Positions 8,173 through 17,556 of a stretch of 62,284 nt of DNA are shown in pieces. The notes under the pieces were generated by a model. The model was not told where the DNA came from. It saw only the letters and a list, made by a program, of their open reading frames with translations, and searched no databases. A program made the translations under genes and the position numbers. The DNA is from Planctomycetota bacterium (GTDB lineage: Bacteria > Planctomycetota > B15-G4 > SIAN01), in the NCBI GenBank assembly GCA_009691715.1, contig SIAN01000026.1, forward strand, positions 1-62,284. The letters run 5' to 3'. The first letter of the stretch is position 1, and each line of letters opens with the position of its first letter.

Positions 8173-10350
8173 TCACTTCGACGGCAAGTACTCGACGATC
8201 AGCGCGCTATTCGGCGCGACGCGGAGGCGCAAGGTGCGGCGATCCGCCGCGACCGCTTCGGCAGCGGCTGCACCGATGCCATGGACGCGGCCGAAACAGC
8301 CTCTCGCGAGCTTCAGCTCGACCGCGCGCGTGACTTCGAGTGCAGCCGTCGGCGCGATCACCCACCATTCACCGTCGGAACGCACGATCGACCGCAGTGC
8401 GACCCTTCCGATGGACGCCACGTCGAGTTGGACAAGCGCGTCCGCGACGCTGCTGCCGCTACTGCTGCCGCCGGCGCCACTCGCCAGCCATTCGCGGAGG
8501 CGTACTGCTGCCGCTTGCAACAACTCTGACCGCAGCTCGCCGCGAACACAGCCGCTCATCTTGCAGTCGAGGTAAAGCGTTCGCCCGCGGCCCACCTTTC
8601 GCTCGAAACCAAGCGCGTTGCGCGTCACGCCCTCGATCCCGGCGAGAGCATCACCTTCGGCAGCCAATCCCTGGAGCGAGCCTTCACTGCGATCGTTGAT
8701 CGCGACGCTCGCTTCGAGATCTTCGAGCATTCGCCCCGCGGCTCGCCGCACGCCGAACAGCCGTTCGAGCGCGCTTTCATCGCGTCCGTGCAGCGCTTCA
8801 TCGAAGAGCGCTGCGTGTGCGTCGGCGATCAGCGTCCCCCCCGCCGTCACGAACGCGATCAACTGTTCAATCACCAAGTCGCCGAGCGCGAACGCTTCCG
8901 GGAGTACGACTGCGCAGTGCTGCGGCGCTTGTCGTGCCGCAGCCGGCAGCCCGTCGCGATCATCGAAGAAGCACCACGGAATGCCCCACGCGCGCAGGCA
9001 TTCGACCCACGCCTCGCGAGCCGCCGCGGTCGACGAGTGCTTCGCCTCGTACGAAGTGAGCCGGTTCGGGAAGGTCTTGCCGTCGACCCAGGAGTCGACC
9101 ATCCAACCGGCGCGAGCCGACGCCTGGCTCGCCAGCACGAAGACTCGTGGAGGCGCGTCGATGGCATCGACGAGTTCGCGCCGGAGGTCGCGCGCGACGC
9201 CGATCCATTCCGACAGCTTCTTCCCCGCTGCAGTCAGCGCGGCGCCGTCGTCGGTCAAAAGCGGCCCGCTCGACCAGATCACCGCGCCGTCATCGCCGCG
9301 GGCGACACGCGCCAGGAGCTCGCGCGGAGCCCAGTCGACCGGCGGCGCGTCCGGCACGAACAGGGTCGAAAGCACTTTCGCTCCGGCACGCTTGAACGAG
9401 TGGACCAGCTCCGGCGCGGCGCCAGTCTCGTACGGTTCATGCAGCGTCAACGCCGGAGCGAGGCGACCCCAGTCGAAACCACCGAACGCCGACGGAAAGC
9501 TGCCGCCGGTGAAACCTATGGGAGCACCCGGATCCGCGATCGCAGCCGGCGTGGCGAGGGTGACCAAGAGCTCCCGAAGCCCCACCTCCATGAACTCGCG
9601 GTGATCGTTCCACCCCGCGAATTGGAGATCTTCAAGCTTCACACCCTCGGCGGCGGCGCGCGCTTCGCCGGTCGTTGGTGGCACGACATCGTCGAAACGC
9701 TGCCACTTCGTTCCGCACGCGCGATTCTGCGCGTCGATCGATCCGTAGCGAGCCTCGAGCCACTTGCGGAACACGCGAAGCGTCTCCGGTGCGAAGCAGT
9801 AGTCGAGCGGATTGACGCCGCGCGTGATCGAAAGCTCGTCGTCGAGAACCCAGCAGAGCGGCGCCGCTCCGCGGTGGCGCTCCAAGCCAGCATCGACCAG
9901 CGCCAGCAGCCGCGCGCGCGTCGCCTCGTCGACCAACGACGTCGGCCGCTGCGGCCGGAAGTGCAGCCGATCGTCCTTCCACGCATCGCGGTCGCGATCG
10001 AACACGGCGGGTCGGAGCCAGAGGTCACCCTTGCCGGCGAGGTGATCGACGTAGAAGTCGAGCCCTGCGTCACGCGCGGCCACGCTGTCGGCAGCCTCCC
10101 ATCCCGCTTCGATGTTGCAGCCGGCGAGCCCGGCTGCCTTCAGCGTCGCGAACGACCGCGGCCCCTGTCGCGGGCCACCGGCGAACCAGACGAAGACGGG
10201 AAACTCCCGCCACCTCGCATCACGCGAAGAAGCAGTCGATCCGTTCGCATCATCCTGCGCCGCGGTCAGTGGTGAACGCGCGCTCGCCGCCACGACCGCC
10301 GCGACCATCACCAGCGCGCGCCGGCGTCGCGACCCGCCCCTGCTCACCAT
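8173..10350 (-). CDS. Secreted GH42-like glycoside hydrolase (beta-galactosidase-like)
   Basis: This 725-residue protein has an Arg-rich signal peptide followed by an alpha/beta-barrel. F-P-V-F-V-W-F-A-G-G opens the barrel, and C-W-V-L-D-D-E-L-S and R-K-W-L-E-A-R-Y-G-S-I-D-A-Q-N are typical of GH42 and relatives. L-T-L-H-E-P-Y-E may hold the nucleophile Glu. The C-terminal half has a flavodoxin-like trimerisation domain (C-A-V-V-L-P-E-A-F-A, G-G-T-L-I-A-D-A). The substrate is unknown. The start overlaps the helicase stop by 7 bp, so translation may be coupled to it although the functions look unrelated. Confidence 0.7.
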   Translation of the reverse strand: MVSRGGSRRRRALVMVAAVVAASARSPLTAAQDDANGSTASSRDARWREFPVFVWFAGGPRQGPRSFATLKAAGLAGCNIEAGWEAADSVAARDAGLDFYVDHLAGKGDLWLRPAVFDRDRDAWKDDRLHFRPQRPTSLVDEATRARLLALVDAGLERHRGAAPLCWVLDDELSITRGVNPLDYCFAPETLRVFRKWLEARYGSIDAQNRACGTKWQRFDDVVPPTTGEARAAAEGVKLEDLQFAGWNDHREFMEVGLRELLVTLATPAAIADPGAPIGFTGGSFPSAFGGFDWGRLAPALTLHEPYETGAAPELVHSFKRAGAKVLSTLFVPDAPPVDWAPRELLARVARGDDGAVIWSSGPLLTDDGAALTAAGKKLSEWIGVARDLRRELVDAIDAPPRVFVLASQASARAGWMVDSWVDGKTFPNRLTSYEAKHSSTAAAREAWVECLRAWGIPWCFFDDRDGLPAAARQAPQHCAVVLPEAFALGDLVIEQLIAFVTAGGTLIADAHAALFDEALHGRDESALERLFGVRRAAGRMLEDLEASVAINDRSEGSLQGLAAEGDALAGIEGVTRNALGFERKVGRGRTLYLDCKMSGCVRGELRSELLQAAAVRLREWLASGAGGSSSGSSVADALVQLDVASIGRVALRSIVRSDGEWWVIAPTAALEVTRAVELKLARGCFGRVHGIGAAAAEAVAADRRTLRLRVAPNSALIVEYLPSK

Positions 10351-12317
10351 GGCCGCTCTTCCTGATCGAGCGCGATCTCCTCGCCGTCGCGCAGCACGAA
10401 CTTCGGGCAGTCGGGGAGCGAATCGAGGAACGATCGCCCATAGCGGCGCTGGATGATGCGGGCGTCGAGGACGGTCACGACCCCAAAGTCGTCCTTGCGG
10501 CGGATCAGTCGCCCGAAGCCCTGCTTGAAGCGCAGCACGGCCTTCGGCAGCGACAGCGTCATGAACGGATCCTGCCCGCGCCGCGTCGCCCGCTCGGCGC
10601 GCGCTCTCTCCAGCGGATGGTCCGGCATCGGGAACGGGAGTCGAGTCAGGATCACGTGCGAAAGCTCGCTTCCGGGCACGTCGACGCCTTCCCAGAACGA
10701 GGCGAGTCCGAACAACGCCGCCGGCTGCGCGATTCGGAACTCCTCGAGCATCCGGCTGCGCGGCAGCCCGCGTCCCTGCACCAGCAGTGCGATCCCAGCG
10801 CGATCAAGCGCCGCGCGCACGCCGTCGGCGACGGTCTCCATCGTCTTCTTGCTGGTGAACAACACAAATGCCCGACCGCGACTGCGCTCGAGGTGGCCGG
10901 GCAGCCGTTCGATCATCGCGTCGAGCCAGGCTTCCGGCTGCGTTGGTTCGGGCAGCGGATCGATGATCAGGCGCACCTGACGGCGATAGTCGAACGGCGA
11001 AGCGAGGATCAGCTTGCGGGCGTCGGCGATGCCCGAGCCGCGCGCGAGCCAGGAGAAGCGATCGGGGGGTGCCGCGACCGCCAGCGTCGCGCTGGTCATC
11101 ACGACCGAGTGGAGCGGTGCGAACAACTCCTTCGCCAGGATCGGGCCGGGCTCGATCGGAGCCGCGCACAGCGCCACGTCGCCGCTTTCCTCGCTGCGCT
11201 CGACGTAGGCGACGCGCTCGTCGGAACTGCCGGCGAGCGCCTGTGCGACGTGCTCGGCGTGGTCGAAGAGGCTGTTGGCGCGCGCGACCAGATCGGCCGA
11301 CACGCTTTCGTCGCTCTCCCGTTCGGAGTGGCGCACCAGGCGATCGCGGAGCTCGCGCAACGCCTCGGGGAGCGACCTCGGCAGCATCGCCTCGGCCGCG
11401 AGCGGCGCCAGCGAGCGCAACCCGGCGACCCGGCCCGCCGCCTCGAACAACTCCATCGTCGCGCCACGCGCACGCAAGAGCGCGTGATCGGCGGCAGAGC
11501 GCCCCTCCTCCGCCGCTCCGCCCAACGCCTGCTGCGCGCGCTTCAGCTCCGCCAACAGTCCGGCGCGCGAGACACGGCCGCCGAGGTGCTCGGCAGCGAT
11601 CTCTTCGAGGTGATGCGCCTCGTCGACGATCAGGTAGGCGTACGGCGGCAGCACAGCGCCCCCCGCCCGCTTCAGCTTCAGATCCGCGAGCAGCAGTGCG
11701 TGGTTGACGACAAGCACGCCGGCGTCCTTCACTCGCCGTTTCGCCTCCTGCCACGCGCACGGCTCGAAAAACGGCGAGCGCGCTCCGAGGCAGTTGCCGC
11801 GCTCGGCGCGAACCGCCGCCCAGGCCTCGCCACGCGGCTCGAAATCGAGGCTGCTTCTGGTGCCACGCGGACTGGTTGCCGCCCACTCGACGAGTTTCTT
11901 CAGCTCGCGCGACGACGACGCCTGCTCGAACAGGAGATCGGTGCGGCGCAGCGCGAGGTCGGCGCGACGCCGGCAGACGTAGTTCTCCCGTCCTTGCACC
12001 AACGCCGCTTCGAGCGGGACGCCGAGGATCTGGCGCAGCATCGGCAGGTCGCGCTCGACCAACTGCTCCTGCAGATTGCGCGTCCAGGTGGAGATCACCA
12101 CGCGTTGGTCGGGAAGGTCGGCGTGCAGCAACGCCGGCAACAGGTAGGCGAACGTCTTGCCGGTGCCGGTGCCGGCCTCGACAAACAGGCGCGCCCGGTC
12201 GTGGAACGCGCGGTCGACCGCCTCCGCCATGGCGATCTGGCATTCGCGCTCCTCGAACGCGGGATGCCGCGCCGCGATCGGGCCGCCCGGGCCGAGCAGT
12301 TCACGCATGCGGCTCAT
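10344..12317 (-). CDS. dinG: DinG/YoaA-type ATP-dependent DNA helicase (XPD-like, SF2)
   Basis: The 657-residue protein has Walker A as E-A-G-T-G-T-G-K-T, a DEAH box as V-D-E-A-H-H-L-E-E, motif III-like V-V-M-T-S-A-T-L, and motif VI-like Q-G-F-G-R-L-I-R. This is the 5'-3' repair helicase family that normally carries a 4Fe-4S cluster. Three ligand positions are visible (Y-V-C-R-R-R, G-N-C-L-G, F-E-P-C-A-W), but the third of the usual four is Ser (C-L-G-A-R-S-P-F-F-E-P-C; TCG at 11775-11777). The ATG at 12317 was chosen because an upstream GTG at 12371 adds only a Gly tract encoded by a GCC-rich microsatellite. Confidence 0.85.
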   Translation of the reverse strand: MSRMRELLGPGGPIAARHPAFEERECQIAMAEAVDRAFHDRARLFVEAGTGTGKTFAYLLPALLHADLPDQRVVISTWTRNLQEQLVERDLPMLRQILGVPLEAALVQGRENYVCRRRADLALRRTDLLFEQASSSRELKKLVEWAATSPRGTRSSLDFEPRGEAWAAVRAERGNCLGARSPFFEPCAWQEAKRRVKDAGVLVVNHALLLADLKLKRAGGAVLPPYAYLIVDEAHHLEEIAAEHLGGRVSRAGLLAELKRAQQALGGAAEEGRSAADHALLRARGATMELFEAAGRVAGLRSLAPLAAEAMLPRSLPEALRELRDRLVRHSERESDESVSADLVARANSLFDHAEHVAQALAGSSDERVAYVERSEESGDVALCAAPIEPGPILAKELFAPLHSVVMTSATLAVAAPPDRFSWLARGSGIADARKLILASPFDYRRQVRLIIDPLPEPTQPEAWLDAMIERLPGHLERSRGRAFVLFTSKKTMETVADGVRAALDRAGIALLVQGRGLPRSRMLEEFRIAQPAALFGLASFWEGVDVPGSELSHVILTRLPFPMPDHPLERARAERATRRGQDPFMTLSLPKAVLRFKQGFGRLIRRKDDFGVVTVLDARIIQRRYGRSFLDSLPDCPKFVLRDGEEIALDQEERPW

Positions 12318-12437
12318 GGCGCCACCACCGCCGCCGCCGCCGCCGTCGCCGCCGTCCTCGTCTGGCGGCACCGCTGCTGTTGCCGCCTTGCCAGGCCCGG
12401 CCTACGATCCTCCGCCTCGATCTTCTGGGAGCCCTTC

Positions 12438-12953
12438 ATGAACTGGCGCCGCCCTCTCCTGTTCCTGGCCCTCACGCCGAGCGGCTTCCTGCCGGCCGGT
12501 TGCGCGGCCGCTTCGGACGACGCCACGCCGACCGGCTCCGCGATGGCCGCGCAGCCGTGGGAGATCGACCCCTACACGACGACCGAGCAGATCATCGTCG
12601 ACGGCACGCTCGCCGGCTACCTCGTGACCTATGACGCCATTCCTGGCGGAATGGTGATCGAGCGGGAGATGCCGGCCGGCGGACGACGGATCCTCGACCT
12701 GCGGTTCCACGACATCGGCTTCGTCTCGCCGCGCGGACTGTTCTTCCGCCACGTGAAGGGCGGCGTGGAGGAGCTCACCTACAAGGATCTCCGCGACGGC
12801 CTCGGCCAGTTCTTCGGCGGCTCGTCCCGCACCCGTCTGACCGCCTTCACTGTGACGCCGAGCAAGCCGGCGGCTGCGGCTGCGGCGGAAGGCGACGCTC
12901 CGGCCGAAGGCGATGGCGCGGCGATGGACGATTCAGAGGGCGGCGGCGGCTGA
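12438..12953 (+). CDS. Small lipoprotein of unknown function
   Basis: This 171-residue protein starts at ATG 12438 with GGGAG 6 nt upstream. The signal peptide ends in a lipobox, L-P-A-G-C, giving an N-acyl cysteine near residue 20. The middle is beta-rich (I-I-V-D-G-T-L-A-G-Y-L-V-T-Y), and the C-terminal 35 residues are low-complexity Ala/Gly/Asp/Glu. No family is recognised. It is divergent from the helicase, with a 120-bp gap holding a GCC-rich tract, and is followed 12 bp later by a convergent gene. Confidence 0.7.
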   Translation: MNWRRPLLFLALTPSGFLPAGCAAASDDATPTGSAMAAQPWEIDPYTTTEQIIVDGTLAGYLVTYDAIPGGMVIEREMPAGGRRILDLRFHDIGFVSPRGLFFRHVKGGVEELTYKDLRDGLGQFFGGSSRTRLTAFTVTPSKPAAAAAAEGDAPAEGDGAAMDDSEGGGG

Positions 12954-12965
12954 GCCGGCCGCGCG

Positions 12966-13640
12966 TCAGCGCACCGAGTTCTCAGCGACGTCGCTCGCGA
13001 TCGGCTCGACCACAGCGACGGTGTCTCCTCCGGTGACGCGCTCCGGCGCACATTCGGGCGCGCAGCCGACCAGCTCGAAGGCACCGACCGACCGCTCGAC
13101 TTTCGCCAGCGCGGCCAGCGCCGCTTCGGCCGCGCCACCGCTCGTCGCTCGCAATGCGACGCGCGCCTGCTCGATCGCGCTACGCGTCTCCGTCTTGAGT
13201 AGGGCAACGTGATCGTGCAGCGCCACCAAGCCGTGGTGCATTTCGGCGGCCGTGTCCTGCAGCAGGTCGCTCTTCCGCACGTGGACACCACGCGGGACGC
13301 GAAGCCGCTGCAGATCGCGCATCACCGCCTTGAACCGGTAGTTCGGCCCTGCGAGGCGAAACGTCTCGTGCACACCGTGGACGAACAGGCAGAAGAACGT
13401 GCAGAGCATCGGCGCGAGGATCAGCCGGAGCAGCACCTCGACCCGGAACGCCGTCTCCATCAGCGCCCATTCCGGCGGATCGCCGAGGAACGTGAACGCG
13501 ACCGGCGCCACCACGGAGACGACCAGGAAGAGCAGCAGGTAGAAGAGCAGGGCGCCGCCGAGGCGGCCAATGAAGCTCAACTGCAGCTCACGGTCGATCA
13601 GGACCGTTGCGCGCTTGTTCTTCCGTCGTGGTTCGCTCAT
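12966..13640 (-). CDS. Two-TM protein with HAMP-like region (chemoreceptor-like, no signalling tip)
   Basis: The 224-residue protein starts with a basic stretch (E-P-R-R-K-N-K-R) and I-D-R-E-L-Q-L-S-F. Two transmembrane helices follow (about residues 33-55 and 72-95), then a helical region (F-K-A-V-M-R-D-L-Q-R-L) like a HAMP linker and a coiled coil. This layout occurs in short chemoreceptor-like proteins near type IV pilus genes. The ATG at 13640 has AAGGGA 10 nt upstream, and a GTG at 13679 in the same frame is less likely. It is the last gene of the pilin-like operon. Confidence 0.6.
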   Translation of the reverse strand: MSEPRRKNKRATVLIDRELQLSFIGRLGGALLFYLLLFLVVSVVAPVAFTFLGDPPEWALMETAFRVEVLLRLILAPMLCTFFCLFVHGVHETFRLAGPNYRFKAVMRDLQRLRVPRGVHVRKSDLLQDTAAEMHHGLVALHDHVALLKTETRSAIEQARVALRATSGGAAEAALAALAKVERSVGAFELVGCAPECAPERVTGGDTVAVVEPIASDVAENSVR

Positions 13641-13680
13641 CGCGATTGCGTCCCTTCGGGGGAGTCGGTTGGCGTCCACC

Positions 13681-14550
13681 TCATCGGCGGCGCAGGTTCC
13701 ACGCCTTCAACCAGCCTCGATGAAGCTCAAGCTTCGTCGGGTCAGGAGCCACACTTTCAAAGCGTTCCGCGAGGATCTGGTGCGGTTGCGGATCCTCCGC
13801 GCGGACCCTGGTCGCCTCCTCGAGCTCGGCGACCGCCGCCTTCCAATCCTGCCCGTTCAACAGGCACTGGATCAGCTTCCAACGCAGCACCGGATCGCCG
13901 GGGCTTGCCGCCAACAGCGGGCGCACCTCGGCCGCCGCCGCCGCCCAGTCCTCCTTCTGCTCGTGGACCGCGATGACGGCGTCGATCACCTCGCGCTCCT
14001 TGGGCGCAAGCACACGGGCCTGTGCCAACAGCACCAGCGCGCCGTCAGGATCGGCCTCGCCGACCAGGCATGCCGAAAGCTCGAGCAGCACCGCGACCAT
14101 TGGCGGCTGCTTCTTCAGCAGGTCAGCGAGCAGGTCCTTGGCCGCCTCCCACTGCTCGAGGCGACGGTGGCAGGTCGCGAGCAGGAACTGGACGTCGAGG
14201 TTCGCCGGCTCGAGGTTGAGAGCGCGCGTCAGCAGCGTCTCGGCCTTCTCGTCGTCGCCGGTCGCGACCGCACACCAACCCTGGACCCGCACCGACAGAT
14301 CGTGGGTCGGGTCGAGCTTCTCAGCCTTCGCGGCCAGCTCCGCGGCGCGCTTCCACTCCTGCTTCTCGAACCAATAGATCGCCTGTTGCGTGAGCGAACG
14401 CGCCTCGATCTGCGTCGGTGTGCGCTCCGGATCCATCGGTTCCGCCGGTTCCGCTGGCTTGGGGACCGGCGTTGCTGGAACCGGCGCAACTTGGCTGGTG
14501 AGCGGGGTCGCGGACGCGGCGAAGAACAATCCCGACGGTATGAGCTTCAT
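13681..14550 (-). CDS. Secreted tetratricopeptide-repeat protein
   Basis: The 289-residue protein has a short signal-like N-terminus (P-S-G-L-F-F-A-A-S-A) and a Pro/Ala/Glu linker. About six TPR-type helix pairs follow; repeat signatures include A-L-N-L-E-P-A-N-L-D-V-Q-F and A-A-S-P-G-D-P-V-L-R-W. Such proteins act as assembly scaffolds, and beside pilin-like genes a PilF-like role is possible but unproven. The ATG at 14550 overlaps the probable stop (TGA 14547-14549) of the preceding pilin-like gene. Confidence 0.7.
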   Translation of the reverse strand: MKLIPSGLFFAASATPLTSQVAPVPATPVPKPAEPAEPMDPERTPTQIEARSLTQQAIYWFEKQEWKRAAELAAKAEKLDPTHDLSVRVQGWCAVATGDDEKAETLLTRALNLEPANLDVQFLLATCHRRLEQWEAAKDLLADLLKKQPPMVAVLLELSACLVGEADPDGALVLLAQARVLAPKEREVIDAVIAVHEQKEDWAAAAAEVRPLLAASPGDPVLRWKLIQCLLNGQDWKAAVAELEEATRVRAEDPQPHQILAERFESVAPDPTKLELHRGWLKAWNLRRR

Positions 14551-15113
14551 GGCTGCACCGTCGCGGAGAGACGCGGACCTGTTGCATCGATCGACTGACG
14601 AGGCCGCCCAAATTGCTGGCCCGCGCCATTCCGACCTGCACATCGACGCGTCCGAGCACGTCGATATCGAAGTCAAGCGACTCGACACCGTTCGCGACGA
14701 CGCGGGAGACGGCGTCCTGGGTCCGGATCAACTGGTTGCCCTCGAGAGTGAGGGCGATCGGCGTGGACCAGCGGGGCACGATCTCGGCGCCGTTGGTGCC
14801 GAAGTCGGCGACCCGACGGAAATTGAGTGACTCCTGCCCGCCGGTGCCGGTCACGGACATGTAGGGCGTGCCGAGCTCGTCGGAGTCTCTCGAGCTGGTG
14901 CGCAGCTCGACGGCGAGATGGCGCCGCGCGCGCGCGCGCCTGCTGCTCGACCTCGGCGTTGCCGTAGTCACTGCTGCGGGCCATGACAATCGAGGCGGAC
15001 GCCGATGCCTGCAGCACCATCGCCAGGATCACGATCGAGACCATGACCTCGAGCAGCGTGAAGCCAGCGGCGAGACCGGCGCGGCCGCGGTGAATCGATC
15101 GAGAGAAGCTCAC
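14547..15113 (-). pseudogene. Type IV prepilin-like protein, frameshifted in a GC run
   Basis: The frame from GTG 15113 has a prepilin leader and methylation motif (A-G-F-T-L-L-E-V-M-V-S-I-V-I-L). It stays good until V-E-Q-Q-A-R-A-R-A, then changes frame in the alternating GC run at 14921-14940. The downstream frame continues as H-L-A-V-E-L-R-T-S and R-V-V-A-N-G-V-E-S-L-D-F-D-I, usual for PilW/GspJ-type minor pilins. Adding one GC unit or removing one base restores the join. A second change near 14575 (CTCTC) would let it end at the TGA overlapping the TPR gene. GTG overlaps the upstream stop (GTGA). Confidence 0.65.
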
Positions 15114-17035
15114 TGCTTGGCTCCCTTGACTGGCGCAACCTTGACCGGGGTGGTCGTTGCTGGCGCAACTTGGACTGGGGTGGTCGTGCGTGGCGTGACC
15201 GTGATGGGCGTGGCCGTGGTGCCTTCGATGCGGATGTCGCTGTTGGCGATTTCCGTCATCCGCGTGTTGACGCCGAGGCACTCCTTCAAGTCAGAGACTC
15301 CCCAGTCGAAGCGTTCCGTCGTCGTCGCTTCGCCGACATCTTCGAATCCGAGCAGGCCGGTGATCGCAGCGACTCCCGCCTCCGGCTCGATCGTGCCGGC
15401 GGCGGTCCACTCGCTGGCATCGATGCGGTCGATCTCGAGGAACGCCAGCGGCTCCTCGTTGGGAAAGCCGGGCGGGGGGTCGCTCAGCGCGCCGATGTCG
15501 TAGATCGACGATCCGGCCTTGAAGCCGTGGCTCACCGTTGACGTCGCGTCGAGTAGCGTCGCCACTGGACGCTGGTTGCACATGATGCTGCCGTAGCGGC
15601 GCAGCGAGGTCTTGACCGAGGCGCTGCCGGTGCGCGACGGCGTGCCGCCTGCAGCGAGCGCGATCCCCTCCATCGCCACCGTCCCGATCGTGGAGATCAG
15701 GTTGGCGTTGATCTCGAGGCTGGTCGGCGCGCCAAGCCCGTAGTTGATGTCGCCCTTGGCGATGATCCCGAGCGCGTGGTTGCGCTCGAAGTCCGGGTTC
15801 GCGACGTAGGCGCCTGCCGCGGGAGTCGTGCCGTTCAGGTAGGCGTAGCGGTTGTTGCCGTCGACGTACTGCAGGCTGTCGGTGATCTTCACCGTCGACT
15901 CGGTCACGATCGTGACCTCGCCGTTCACCAGGCCGCCGATCGACCGGATCGCGTCCTGGAAATAGAGCACGCCGGTGCAGTCGATCTCGGAGGTCGAGAC
16001 GTGCTTGCCAGCGACCGTCTGGTTCACGTAGGCGATGTAGGTTTCGGTCTTGTAGATCGGCGTCTGTTGGGTCTTGGTGGTGGTGCCATCGGGGACGTTC
16101 ACTTTGGTCCAGACCAGCTCGTAGTAGGTTGCGGTCTTCCAGTAGCCGGTCGCGCCACCAGCGACGTCGGTGCCGCCGCCGGCCGATCTGCCGCTGTTCT
16201 CGACCCACACCTTGCGGGTCTTCTTGGTGTTCACCCACCGCCATTCGACGCGGCACTTCGGCACGCTGACGGTCTCGGTCTTGTAGCCGGTGATGACCTG
16301 GCGTGTCTTGGTCGTCGGCACGGACACCACAGAGTACTTTGCGAACAGCTTGATCTGGACCTTCTTGCGCTTCATGACGATCTCGGCGACGAGGCCCGCC
16401 GGCGCAGACCATGCCGCCTGCTTCTTCAGCGTGGTGAAGTCGACCTTCGACAACAGGTCGTTCTGCTCTGCGGCGGCATCGGATCCGTCGAGGAAGCTGG
16501 TGTTCTTCTGGGTGGCTCCGCTCAGGTACGCGAAGCCCTTGCCAGCGGAGACGTAGCCGTCATAGGCTCCGTTGGCGAAGTAGAACTCGAGCGACTGATT
16601 GGTGTGGATGCGTCCCTTCGGCTTGCCCGAGACGCCGAGGTTGTGCTACTCGACGTAGTAGTTGTAGGCCGCATAGGACAGACCGTCGCGGATCATGCAG
16701 GTCGCCGTGCCGTAGGCGCCGTCGAAGTCGGTCGTGGATGCGAGGCGGTACCAGCGGCCGGTCCCGCTCGCCTCGATCAGGACCGGGGTGCCTGCGACCA
16801 GCGGCGGATTGCTCGCCAGCGCCGCCGTGATCGCATCGTTCACGCCGTCGGTGTAGGTCGACGCTTGGATGACGTTTTTCGCCAGCTCGATCTCGCCGAT
16901 CGACCGCCAGCCCACACGCTCGGTCGCCGCCTCGCGCAGCACGCGGTTCTGCTCGACCACGGTGCGACCGAGGAAGCAGGTGGTGCTCGCCCCGACTCCG
17001 ACGGCAACGATCAGGCAGATCGGCAGCGAGATCAC
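15110..17035 (-). pseudogene. PilX-like (DUF4900-type) pilus assembly protein with one in-frame TAG
   Basis: One frame runs from GTG 17035 (overlapping the upstream stop as GTGA) to 15110, 642 codons including the stops, crossed only by TAG at 16646-16648 (codon 130). Before it are an N-terminal membrane helix (I-S-L-P-I-C-L-I-V-A-V-G-V-G) and a pilin-like domain. After it come G-R-I-H-T-N-Q-S-L-E-F-Y-F and long beta-rich repeats typical of PilX/DUF4900 proteins. Codon use is alike on both sides. A CAG-to-TAG change would explain it; readthrough, nonsense mutation and base error are all open. The C-terminus carries a 10-residue tandem repeat. Confidence 0.7.
15125..15214 (-). repeat. 30-bp tandem repeat, three units, inside the PilX-like gene
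   Basis: Three imperfect 30-bp units encode ATPITVTPRT, TTPVQVAPAT and TTPVKVAPVK at the protein's C-terminus. The repeats keep the frame, and a Thr/Pro/Val tail suggests an extended, surface-exposed stalk. Confidence 0.7.
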
Positions 17036-17556
17036 GCCTGGCTCCACGGCGCGCAACGGATCGACTCGAGCAGCAGCGTCCCGTTCCAGCGGATGCTGGC
17101 GCGCAGCAGGTCTTCCCGGCCCTCGTTTGCGTCGGCTTCGTCGCCGTCGCCGTTCAGGTCAGAGTCGACCCGCACCTCGAACTGGCCGCCCCATGGGAAC
17201 TCGGCGATGGCGAAGGTCCACCCGGTCGTTCCGGCAGGTGCGCGCAACGACGTGAGCGACGCGGTACCGAGGTCGGAATCGCCGTCGAAGATCTCATCGA
17301 GCTGCGCCGCGCTGGCGGTGCCGTCGCCTTGGCTGCCGAACGGGATCCGAAACATTCGATCGAGCAGCTCGGCCACGACGGAGGTGAGCTGCGCTCGACG
17401 CTCCATCTCGCGCCGGCTGCAGTGCCCGGCACGCAGGCCGATGCCGATCGTCGTCAGCACCGTCGCCATCATCGCGGTGACCATCATCACCTCGACCATG
17501 GTGAAGCCGCCGACGCGGTGGCGGGGCCGAGGTGGCCGCGTGCGGAATGAATTCAT
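17032..17556 (-). CDS. Type IV prepilin-like protein (minor pilin)
   Basis: The 174-residue protein has a basic leader and the class III prepilin cleavage/methylation site G-G-F-T-M-V-E-V-M-M-V, in which the Glu at +5 is present. A hydrophobic helix and a globular domain with an acidic loop (D-L-N-G-D-G-D-E-A-D) follow, the latter perhaps calcium-binding. It resembles PilW/GspJ-type minor pilins and would be processed by a prepilin peptidase, which is not in the window. The ATG overlaps the upstream stop as ATGA and the stop overlaps the PilX-like GTG. It is the only intact gene among the first four of the operon. Confidence 0.8.
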   Translation of the reverse strand: MNSFRTRPPRPRHRVGGFTMVEVMMVTAMMATVLTTIGIGLRAGHCSRREMERRAQLTSVVAELLDRMFRIPFGSQGDGTASAAQLDEIFDGDSDLGTASLTSLRAPAGTTGWTFAIAEFPWGGQFEVRVDSDLNGDGDEADANEGREDLLRASIRWNGTLLLESIRCAPWSQA

